Source: Pyrrhoderma lamaoense
Taxonomy: Eukaryota > Basidiomycota > Agaricomycetes > Hymenochaetales > Hymenochaetaceae
Direction of reading: 5' to 3'
NCBI GenBank assembly: GCA_002794735.1
Contig: NBAZ01000005.1
Location: forward strand, 1,178,001-1,242,000
DNA length: 64,000 nt
Made by a program: the position numbers and the translations under genes. This document shows, piece after piece, positions 44,150-55,000 of this stretch; within the stretch, counting starts at the first letter, position 1, and each line of letters opens with the position of its first letter. Below the pieces are notes generated by a model, which had not been told where the DNA came from, ran no database searches, and saw nothing but the letters and a program-made list of their open reading frames with translations.

Positions 44150-46500
44150 GGTTGACAACGATGAGCTCGAAGTGCTTGAGGAGGGGTAAGGGGAGGTGGC
44201 GGGAAAAAAACCGGCTCCATACAACTTTTTTTTTCTGCTAACAGAGAGGGATAGTAGTCATAGGATCACGCGAACTGACCTTTAAAAAGAGAAAAACGCG
44301 AGTAGCCCTACTATCGAAATCATATATTTCTCAGTAGTCGTCCAAGTAGTTCGTCACCCAGGATACAGACAAGAACGCGTGCTGGCTGCAAGACAAGGAA
44401 AATCATACGAAGATAGCCTCTTACAACATTGGCTTAGATCGGTAAGTCCCATTTTACCCTTTCTTATTGTCTTATGCACTTTGTTTCCACCATTATCGGT
44501 GCAAATGCAAAAAGCAATAAAATAAATCAGAATGAGTAGATAGGTGATAGGAAGGAGAAGTTGGGAGACGGGCTAGCTTGGGTAGATTTTTCTCGTGCCT
44601 TCGGACGTCTCCTAAGAGGAGTCGAGCAGTAGAGAAGGGGATGGTATAGAAGAATATAAATGGGCGGGTGATTGGGGACGTAATTCATGGAAGGACTCGA
44701 GAGGTAGTACTTGTTTCAGGAACGGGGGAATAAATTATCAAAAGCAAGGGGAAGTACATGTATAATGTACTTGCGAGGAGCAGAGGAAACTCACTTTTCT
44801 CCTCCTTTCGCAGGTTTCGCTCTACGACGTTCTTCATATGAATGAGCCTTTCATTCTACCAGCTCGTTAGTAGCGCTCTGAAAATCAAAGATTACTCGGA
44901 AGGAGGGTTAGGAAGACAACGGAAATGAGAGATCTATTGGTAAAGACGGGCAACTTTGATATCGTGGTCATTTTGTCTCGTTTTATTCGACAAGACCACT
45001 CCGAATGAAGAAGACGTTTAGAGCAAGACAGGAGATACTGAGCGCCATTGACAACGCTACTAGTATATGTCTGGAAGGATCACTTGGGAGGAAGTATCCT
45101 TAGCCAACCTCGTTGTTTATTATTACAACTTTCCTCCTCTCTTTACTCCCCTTTTCGAGTTTTGCTGGAAGATAATTCATATAGGACCAGATCAAGTGAC
45201 TCGAATGTGCACGCTTTTCTAGTAGCGAGATGGTCGCAATATCGCGTTAGAAATCGATTGTGTCCTCGTTCATATATAACATTGTTTTCCGTTGTTTTCC
45301 TTACTTTTTATATGTAGGAAAATAAAGACAACAATCAAAGTAGAAGAGTGTACTTGAGATAATTGTGAAGTTCACTTCAGATGATAGATGACTTCGGCGT
45401 GCTGATGGGTCTAGTGATCTTGTCAATGATTTACATGTGATCGAGTGATTCACACACATACACAAATAAGTACAAATATCGGACATTTCGATTTCACTTC
45501 GTTGGAAAAAGGCGGGAAAACTACTAATCATGATCAATAATGTTTAGACTTTCTTACTTGGCTTACTTGAGAAGTGCGGTTATGTTACCTATACACGTAC
45601 GTATGTAAATTTAAAACATGCCCATATACTGTATAATTCTATACTACCTATGCTTTATTTGTTTTCACTATGTCAGGGTGTTAGCGCTTACGTAGGTGCC
45701 CAGTCGCACTCATTCAAATCGAATTCCCAAGAACTCGTAGAGCTTTGTCAAGACTTCATATACATGTAGCTATGAGGAGGAGACCTATAGTGCGCGTATA
45801 AAGACCACCCTCTGGACGTTGATCCTCCTTTTGTTGATATTAAACTTGATTTTTACCCAATCCCCGTAGAATAGTGCTAGTATTTCTCATACTCTAGTAT
45901 AGGGATAACTTCATCATAGGACATCAAAGCATTCATCTAAGCAGAATACTTAGATGGTATATGTAAGGAAAATCACCAGCCTTCGCTACGCAATAATTGG
46001 AAGCATGTAAAGTGCAACTGTTTCACGCGCTCCTTCTAACAAAAATGGGTATCGTACCCTGGCTAAGAATTTTCACTGTACTTTTGATCATAATTTTCTT
46101 TTGATGAGCTTCTCCAAGACTTCTCCAAGAATGAAGTCGGAAATGCCTTTTACTAGATATTATATTGATTTTTCTGCATTTTCTCAACTTGAACTCTTTT
46201 CATAGACCATCTTTTCAAAAAATGGATGACGTAGCAGTCGTACTCTCAGTGTATGTAACTTGAAAGAGCTTGTGTACTTTGAAAAGGTTGCACAAAAGGG
46301 ATGGCTACAAAGGAGTATTTGTCCAGAGAATGTTGATCTCCAGACGCTATACTGTGGTAAAAGATAACTATCTTGTATCGATAGTACCATCTGTAATAGA
46401 GTATTATAGATAAAGCTAGTTACAATATAAGGAGCTCACTACTTTCAACTAAAGCTTCTGAATTTATACTTTCACAAAATTCTTTTTCTTGAGTCAGGGT
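44150..46500. other. Array spacer, copy 1 (diverged from 49530-51200)
   Basis: No supported gene. Segments correspond to 49530-51200: GTCGGTGCAAATGCAAAA-type (44500 / 49848), AGTGACTCG (45195 / 50572), and CATGTGATCGAG (45435 / 50810). Similarity is patchy, unlike the near-identity of block A. Confidence 0.5.
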
Positions 46501-47480
46501 GCCCTGAAGAAGTATACAAAAGTGATAATAATGGTTCCCATCTACGCCGCTATCAGTATTCTACTGGTGTTAGGATCTATGTGTCTTGGTTATAATTTGT
46601 AGCCCAGTACGGCGATGGTCTTCGTATCGATTCTCGTATTTCTTGTCGTCAACGATAAATTTGATGATACATCATTGAGAACAATTCAAGCCTATTGATG
46701 TGGTATCACGCGACAGGGTAAGAATAGATGTATATAGATGGAGAAAACGCTACATAATATTCATTGGACAAGCTACGGTATTGTAACTGATATTATTCTT
46801 AGAATGATTCAGTTCTCTATAATTTAAGACGATTCTATGCTCTATCCTTGTTCTCCTTGGAACTCACAGCATCACCTACCATGGTCTAGCAGCCACCACA
46901 CTTTTGTCTTTGTCGATATTAAAAGAATTTGATAGTCTCAGATAAAGTGGTCTACTCTTGTACTCGTCGGAGATAAAGGAAAATCTACACTGAAAGCGTT
47001 TTTCGGATTAGCAAATAAGGGGCATACCTTCGTTAGATCATATCAAGTACTCGAATTACGGATTTTTGTTCCGAACCTAAAAAGGATATAACACTGATAT
47101 GGCTATGCGAACTTGAGCGTCTAAGAGATTCTTAGAAACACAAGAGCTGTTCGGAATTTTGCGAGAACTTATATCGGCTCACAAAAGAGGTAAGAACGAC
47201 GAACAACCCTATCGAATAGTCATATTTTTTATGTTACCGTTATATGCTAACAAGGTAAGAAAAACAATTTCTTTAACCTTTAACGATTGATTGCTTGTCT
47301 TAGTTTTTGCATTAATTGCAACTTCGAATTCCAAATAGGCACTGGTCGGGGAGGCCTAAGCTCGCGCCGTATCACTGGGACACGTATACCCCAGTGACAA
47401 GAGGCTAAAGACGATAATTCTCGATGCATCATACGTAGATGTATCAATGGGGCTCAAAGACGGCGCGGTGTTATGAGTGA
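46500..47480 (+). pseudogene. Galactokinase relic 2
   Basis: Several galactokinase exons can be recognised in order but with frame breaks. About 46,605-46,720 matches the GHMP loop region around 39,300-39,400 (GCGATGGTCTTCGTATCGA versus GCAATGGTCGTTGCATCGA). About 46,930-47,000 matches the AGTCTCAGACAAGGTCGTCC and TCGGAGATAAAGAAAAG regions. About 47,045-47,200 matches the region 40,110-40,290 (ACAAGAGCTGTTCGGAA). Stops and indels are frequent. No product is expected. Confidence 0.78.
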
Positions 47481-47614
47481 GACACTTCACCAACCAGATC
47501 TTGATCGTATTTAGGTAAAAGTGGAATAAGAGGCGTGTCTAAGAATTCTCATCCATTAGGCGCCCTAGTACCTTCATTGTGATCTAATCCATTATAGATG
47601 GTAACCATTCTCTT

Positions 47615-49530
47615 ATGCCGAGGTGCAAATCTATATTAGTCCTATTATTCGGAAATACAAGCCATCTACCCGACATGCGAGAATGATGGATGCGAACGAC
47701 CCCAAAAAACATGCCTCTTAATCTAGGAGGCGTGTCTATAGAAAGTAATAAGGATCCAGAGTATAACATCGTGACTCAGCTTTCCAACATAGAATCCGTA
47801 CTACAATTGCTAAGCGGTGAACAAATATATCCAAATAACCACTTGCCACTGTACAAAATTGGTTGCTCCTTTGTGTTGGACTTGATCAGATAAGGAAAGG
47901 ATAGCCCTCCACATCTACCGTACGAGCTTCTCATAGATAGGCGAAGTGAGCCGTTAGAAGAAAAAGCGAGGTTGTTGTATTCCACTTCACAGCCTCATGC
48001 TCCCTGAGAGGTGAGTGATGCGAGGGCTCGCGCTACACGTTTTTATGGGACAAGGCCTGTTGGTAGCGCCTCACAATGGGATGCTCCTTGAAAGGGTTAT
48101 GCGTTACTTACGGATAACACGAAGGGTCACGAAGGGTTACTCTGTATAAAAGGGCGTCATATTCTTTCCTGTATCTCCAACCAACTTGACTCCCAACACC
48201 GACATCCCAGCTCCTTTCCGACCCATTTCCCAGTACATCGACGTGAGTTCCAACTACACTCGTCTCGAAACGTCGGACATGTACAAGACAAGACCACCAT
48301 AGTCGCATACCCCACTGTAAGACATTCTCGGCTTTGTCATCGTTAACTCTACTCAGAGTCAACCACCTCCATCACAATCACGTTACCGTTCCGACTGCTC
48401 CACTTTCAACAATGGTCGTTAAAGAACCATCCAGTGAGCCTGCCCGCTAAAGGCATCCACAGACGGCGGCGACAAGTAAGTGCCCTTTCAATGTCATTGG
48501 ACTAAAAGAGCCTCCATAAGTGGTTCGTCGCTACAAAGTCAAACGGTAGGTGTGCGTGGATGAGGGGTGTTGATGAAGTTATCGGTAAGAGGCTCAATGG
48601 CACAAGTCTTCCTAGTAGTTGGTTAGTGGGAAAACATTACGAGCACCGTTCTGCTTCCATCGGATACATCAGCGGGATGGATATCGGACAAACGGCCTCC
48701 TCTGGATACAAGAAATGGTGAGTAATCCTCTTAGATCATATATCTGATCTCTCTGTCTAACAATGGATTTTAGAATACCGATTTGAGCCTGTGAGCCGTC
48801 GGTCGAACCTCCCGTACCCTAATAACCTCCAGTCAAGAACTGAGTGAGGGGTAATGATTGGAGGACGAGGAGGGGCTGCTGGGTGGGGCCATTACTCATC
48901 CCAGGGGTCCCGGGCTGAAATACAAATCTGAATAATCAGTACCGGTGAGCCTGTGTGCCATCGGACGAACTCCCGTACCTCAATACCTTCCAGTCAAGAA
49001 CTGAGTGAGGGGTGATGATTGGAGGACGAGGAGGGGCCGCTGGGTGGGGCCATTACTCATCCCAGGGGTCCCGGGCCCTTTGGGCTGAAATACAAATCTG
49101 AATAATCAGTACCGATTTGAGCCTGTGAGCCGTCGGTCGAACTCCCGTGCCCTAATAACCTCCAGTTATAAACTGAGTGAGGGGTAGTGATTGGAGGTCG
49201 AAAAGGGAACGGCTAGCGAGGCCCGTCCTCTGCCTGGCGATCCTATATATGAGATCATATGAGATTTATAAGTAAGTGTCTTTATTCTTTCTCCCCCGTC
49301 TTTCTTCCGTATCTAGTTGGAAACGCGCTGATATGTATCTGATTTATAGGTATAAGTGTGATGTAAATTAGGCGTGATAATGTGTGTGTGTGTGTGTGAT
49401 GAAACGACAATGAGTTGATTTTATCGGCGAAACGGCTGTCCTCCCTAAAGAGAGCAAAATGTGAGTCCCTGTTCCTTCTTCGTTATTCGGAGATTAGGTT
49501 CACTGACGCCACTACAAGTATAAGAAGGGT
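47615..49530. repeat. Array block A, copy 2 (near-identical to 42240-44150)
   Basis: Same order of parts as copy 1, including TATAAAAG at 48145-48152 and three sub-repeats (48800-49220, with CAGTCAAGAAC-type landmarks at 48830, 48991 and 49162). Differences are scattered substitutions and short indels, among them a (TG)n expansion at about 49382-49400. Confidence 0.8.
48800..49220. repeat. Three tandem sub-repeats in block A copy 2
   Basis: Same 161 and ~171 bp spacing and same hairpin arms as in copy 1. Confidence 0.8.
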
Positions 49531-52093
49531 TGACAACGATGAGCTTGAAGTGCTTGAGGAGGGGTAAGGGGAGGCGGCGGGCAAAGACCAGCCCCATATA
49601 ATGTTTGTGTCCTTCAACTAACAGCATAGGATCAAATCAAGAAAGACGCATTGGCTAACCTCTAAAACGAAGAATCAGTGAGTGCTCATCCACTTTCACT
49701 GATCAACAAGTAGATTGATTCTTTACCTAATTTGATAGACAACGCCAGTTGTAATCCGAAGACAGACATAAGTTTCCAACATCAGCATAGATCAGTGAGT
49801 CCTTTTATCACTTTCTTATTACCTTACGCAGTTTGTCTCCACCACTGTCGGTGCAAATGCAAAAGGCAATAAAATAAGTTCGATCGATTGCATAGATATA
49901 TGATGAGGGTGGAGAAGTTGGGAGACGGAGTTAGCTCAAGCAAGTATTTCTCGGGATCTCGAACGTCCCCCGAAAGGAACTGACCAGCGGCAGAAGGAGT
50001 GGAGATATAGAACTGAGAGGTCTGTATTGGGGTTAGAGGGCTGAAGACATGTCTTATGGAGCAATTCGAAGGAACTATTAGTACTCAATTGTCGTATGGG
50101 TGAGAAAAACAGTTGAAGGCAAGAGGAAGTACATGAAGGAGGTGGTAGAACTTCGAATTTCTCCCCTTTTCTTATATCTTATATTAGCCTATGATATTAA
50201 TCATATATCGGTCCGTGATTGCTCTCATGTATTGAGAGCGCTTAGAAGGCTCGAGATGAACCAGAGCAAGGAGAGGGCGAAAGACTTATTAGTAGGGAGT
50301 GTAAGGAGCTCAAGGACTCCGGTAAGTGTATTTCTTCTCATCCGTTAAGACAAATTCAGACGAGCAAGACAAGAGATCATAGTACCTAGCGCTATTGATC
50401 AGCGATACCAGGTGTATGGTTGGATGGGATGAATGGATGGATGATAGGCATCCACTTGAGGTAGCTGGGTTTAGGTAGCTAATCGGCTTCATTCGGTTTA
50501 TTCCACAAGCCCCCTCCCTCTAGCTATTTTTCGAGTTTTGCATGTTTTTGCATCCATCCGGGATCAGATCGAGTGACTCGAACGTGAGCGTCTTTTTACT
50601 AGATAGTTGCGATACATCGTAATAGAATGGTTATGTCCATGTTCAATATATCATTGATTCCTATCGTTGCTTTTCCGATATTGGTTGATGTAGAAGGATA
50701 AAGCTGATAATCAGAGCAGAAATTTGTGCGTGCTTGAGATGTTCCTGCCTTCACTTTGACAATCGAGAACTTCGACGAGCGCTGGTCCAGTGACTTTGTT
50801 CGCGGTTTCCATGTGATCGAGCTATCAAATCCGCATACAAACAGATACAAACAATCTGAAATTCTTAGTATGTCTGCCTCAGACAATAGAGCGGACTTTT
50901 GCAGTGTTTTCTTTTCTTTTCTTGAGAAGCACAACACTGACTTGTGCGCATGTATGTGGCGTAAAAGGATGCTTATCTGCCATATGAATCTGAACGATTC
51001 TATGATTTATTTGATCCTACGATGTTGTTAAGCTTTTTGGTTTGTTGATACTCGTCGTGATTTATGGGCTTGGCGAGTTGTTAGATTGAGACCGGTCGCA
51101 GACTTCCGAGTAGGAAGCACGTGGAGGGGTAGATCAACATGTCAGAAGGTTTTGACTTTGACATAGATGCATAGTTGTTCGCATTCGATTCGATTTCCCA
51201 AGAATGTCACCATCCAAAACAAAGATTGATCAAGGGGTAGGTGGGATGAAGAATTCTATGTGAAACTGGAAGGAAGAGACTTGCATGGGCGTGTCGAGCC
51301 CGGTTATCAGAGTAGTATTACATCCGGACGCATGTAAGCTAGCGTTAGGACCGAAGTTTGGGACAATGCACTACTTGCTGCCCAAGAGGACATGAGACAC
51401 GGTATTGTTATCTAGCGCATGGCGGTAGGCGTTTCTAAAGTAGTCCGTTTCGTCGTTTTGTCTGGGCGTTGAGTGAGCATCGAATATTACGAGTTCGGGA
51501 GTAGAGAATGCAAATTGAATTGTGGCCGATTGATTGAGAGTGGACGTTAATTGACATTGGATATGACTAGTGCTTTTAATAAATGTGATAAAGTTGGCTA
51601 TTTCTATATTTATCCGCTGAGGGTCGTGTGTGTGATCGAGTGTTATGATAACAAGGAAAGTGTAACAGACGTGTGTAATTAAAGTATAGTTCAAGTGTTT
51701 ATTAACTGTTACTGTACTAATGCACTAATTCTGGTACTAGTACTACTTACTAGTTCCAGATATCACTCGGCTGTCCACTGCGCTCTCCTCACCCCTCCTC
51801 CCCTCTGCTCTCTCCCCGTCCCCGTCCTCGTCACCGTCACCCCCTCGCCCTCTTCACGACGATAGCCGCTCCTCATCCTCTCAGGTACCTATCACGACAC
51901 CGGCTCTCAACCGTCGATATACCCATCACGAATTCCTGAAATCAGACGCGTTCAGGGGACGCGTCGGCAAACTGCTCTACTAGTGATAGTACTTTCCCTC
52001 CCCTCCTCCAACTCAACTCTTATCCATCATTTCCTCCTCCTCTCTCTCTTTCTTAACTTGTCCATACTTTTTTAACGCTCCCCACTATATCAG
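49530..52093. other. Array spacer copy 2 and upstream region of the Bem2-like gene
   Basis: 49530-51200 is the diverged second spacer. A minus-strand frame at 51371-51694 lacks any recognised feature. From about 51780 to 52090 the + strand is CT-rich, as is common just upstream of fungal start codons, and probably forms the promoter/5' leader of the Bem2-like gene. Confidence 0.45.
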
Positions 52094-55000
52094 ATGCCTG
52101 CAAAGCGTGTCCACCAATTAAGCACTCCTACTAACCTATCTACGCCTACTCTACCTCATCAACAGCAACATCAGCACTACCAGCAGCAATCTCTCTCTCA
52201 TAGCTCAAGTCAGAGTCAATTGGGCGTCAAACCCTCCAATTCTTTACCTACTTTTACTCGTTCCGCTTCTCCTCAGGTATATCAAACTTTTTCTCAAAAC
52301 CTACAAAATGGTTCTCTCGTTCTTCTTCGGGCTCACGACCAAGTCCGACGGAGCCACGCGCGAGTACCTCTAGCTCCACAAGTTCTCGTAGAAGACCGAC
52401 AATCTCTGGCCCGACAGATCCACGCCCTATCGAATCAATCCCAAGCCCTATTGCCGATTCAAAATTCTCCGGTTCAGGTGCTTTGTCCGGCCTCAATGAT
52501 AGAGCAAGCAGGTGAGTTCCAGACGCGTACATTCGCAGAAAATCATTCTCCGTCTTCCATTTTTACTCTCTCTTCTATTTTTATATCTCCTTTTCTTGTG
52601 TCTCGTGAAAAAATATGAATACGTTTGAGATCTATGTTGTATTTCATTTGCTGACAAGTGATGATTAGATCTGTACTTGATCTCTCCTCGCGTCCTAGTA
52701 CGGACTTGAACAATGCGTCACCGACAGGGTCGAATGGATCAGGAGACCTTCGTAGCATTGCCCGGAAGGGTTGGTCACGTTCAGTAGATAACCTTTCTAT
52801 CGTTCCACCTCGAAAACTGGACCCTTTGAATACGTCTCTAGAGGCCAAAATAGAGCAGTATCGTACTGGGACTCCAAGTACGCCAGGTTCAATGAGCCAA
52901 AAGATCTTTCCCTTCCCTTCCATGCCTGGTACCCCAAGCACACCTCCAGGCGATCACCCAATCAACCAACTTCAGTACCGGCACGGTGCGCATTCACATT
53001 CAGGATCTCAAGTATCCGTTCCTGCATCGAGTACAGCCTCTGTGTCAACTTCTGCAACGGCGACTACGGCGGGTGCTTCACCCGGCGGCCGACTTGCACC
53101 TCCGAGTCCCGTCAAAACGACTCGTAAACGTAGTTTTGACTTTGATCGTACAAAAGGTGGAAATAAGTCTGTGGATTCACTAAGTAATCACTCCGGCAGT
53201 GGCTCAGGTTCCCGCGGAGGTGGCTTTCCGTTCTACTTCGGAGGTAGCGGAGGTGGTGGCGGGCATCATCCAGAGCGCAAGAATTCTGCTCCGACGCAAT
53301 ATACGCCGACAATCATCGAACCTGCACACACGATTCCGGAAGAAGACGCGTCGTCTTCTAAGCGTGCTTCGCAAATCGTCACTCGGTCTGGATTTATCAA
53401 CCGATTACAGAGCTACCAGTTGTCGGCTCCGCAGCTTGCGTCTAGTAAGAACTGGAAGCCATATAAGATGGTTCTGAAGGGTTCAAAACTTTATTTCTAT
53501 AAACCGCCTAGTGATCGCGTCGCGGCAGTCAAGGACTTGTTCCCAGTTGGTCTTGTTGCTCTTGATGAACAAGATGAGGCTGAGGACGAACAGGAAGCTG
53601 AAATTGCGACTTCTGGTGGGAAGGATAGAGAAGAAGCAAGGAAGAAGCGTGCTTTCTGGGGAAGGAGAACACACCCTGACCTAGTTGTCAAAGACGGGAA
53701 AATTGAAAAAGGCTCTTTAGAGGCACTAATACATGAAATGATTTTCGGGACAACATTCAGTTCTCATTCACTTGATAAGGACTCACCGGATGCATGGCAA
53801 GAATTTGCATCAAGCGTTCTTCTTTGTCTACCTCGCCTTGTAGACCGTAAGAAATTTGAATACGAGTTCGAACGTTGTGCGAGTTACTTGCTTTCTGGTG
53901 CGGATGAGAGTGCTAAGCCTAGTTTGTCTACTCGTATTATCTGGATTGTAGAACGTTACCTGGCGTACCATGTTCAGCCTGAGGACACAGAGAGCTGGAA
54001 GACGTTCTGCCGTGATAGTATACCTGATTTTGATACGAGCAAGACGGTTGAAACTTTCAATATTGTAACGATGGAAACTTCGCCTGAAAGTCCTGTAATA
54101 CTAACACCTATAGCCGAGAGACCTTTATATATGAACAACCCCATACACCTACAAACACCCACTTCTGGACGACTTCTTTCTTCTCCGTCACACTCTCCTT
54201 CTCCTTCCCCATTACCTTCACCCGCTTCCCCCTCTCCTTCGCAAGCTCATTCAATAAAATCATCTGTTTCTTCTCGTGGGCGGCTGTGGGCTGCGCTTGA
54301 ACAAGGCGGTCTTACTCGCGAGATTTTCTGCAAGCTTGATCTTGAACACGTAGCCCAGAGTCTACTCATATACCAACGCTCAATTCTTGAATCTGTTTCT
54401 TCTTCTTCTGCCACTAATGATACCGATAAACACCACTTATTGACTGCTGATGTTCTATTCTCCGAAAATCCTAGTTCGCCCCTCTCGGCTTTCTTTGGTT
54501 GTGACGATGCACCACACTGGCTGACTCGGCTGGTCGTAATGCAGATTCTTGGGCCTGGGAACTCTCGCAGCTTTATGGATACACTTGGGCTTGGTCCGCA
54601 GTATGGTATTCCTGACAGGACTTCAGGGCTAACGTCGTACAGTATGAGTGAACATCCACAAAGCTCGCGTACGCATATTCGTTCGGACGTGATAAATCGA
54701 TGGGCCCGTGTAGGAGAATTATGTCGACTAGCTGGGGACGAATGTAGTTGGAAAGCCATAATGTCCGCGTTGACGTCCAAGCCAATTGCTAGACTAGAAA
54801 AGGCTTGGAGACGCGTAGATTCGACGGCGATGAACGCGGTTCGGACGTGGGTATATGCGTCTACTACGTTGGCTACTTCGAATGCTTCGACTACTAATAC
54901 TAATCCTACAACTTCTACTTCTACATCTTCCGCCGCCGCAAATACAAACACAAATACGAATAAAGATTCGTTCGGAGTCTCGGAGCCCCGCAGATCTCCG

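Larger units (their letters stand above)
42240..44150. repeat. Array block A, copy 1 (near-identical to 47615-49530)
   Basis: About 1.9 kb that recurs at a fixed offset of 5375 bp with only scattered differences. Contents in order: common left part (GAAAGTAATAAGGATCCAGA region), TATAAAAG at 42770-42777, an ATG at 43038 opening MADTEIPKDPPAYEHLQ before a GTAAGT donor, three 160-170 bp sub-repeats (43430-43850), and a right part up to about 44150. No transposase, reverse transcriptase or gag-like frame is visible. It could be a non-autonomous mobile repeat, a 5' gene fragment, or a converted segmental duplication. Confidence 0.8.

Noticed and set aside
42240..49530. LTR retrotransposon with block A copies as its two LTRs
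   Set aside because: The interior has no gag/pol remnants, and homology extends beyond the outer edges of both blocks (relics and spacers), which fits tandem duplication better than insertion.
51371..51694. Minus-strand frame of 107 codons before the Bem2-like gene
   Set aside because: No family resemblance and no convincing partner exons; kept only as a note in the spacer description.
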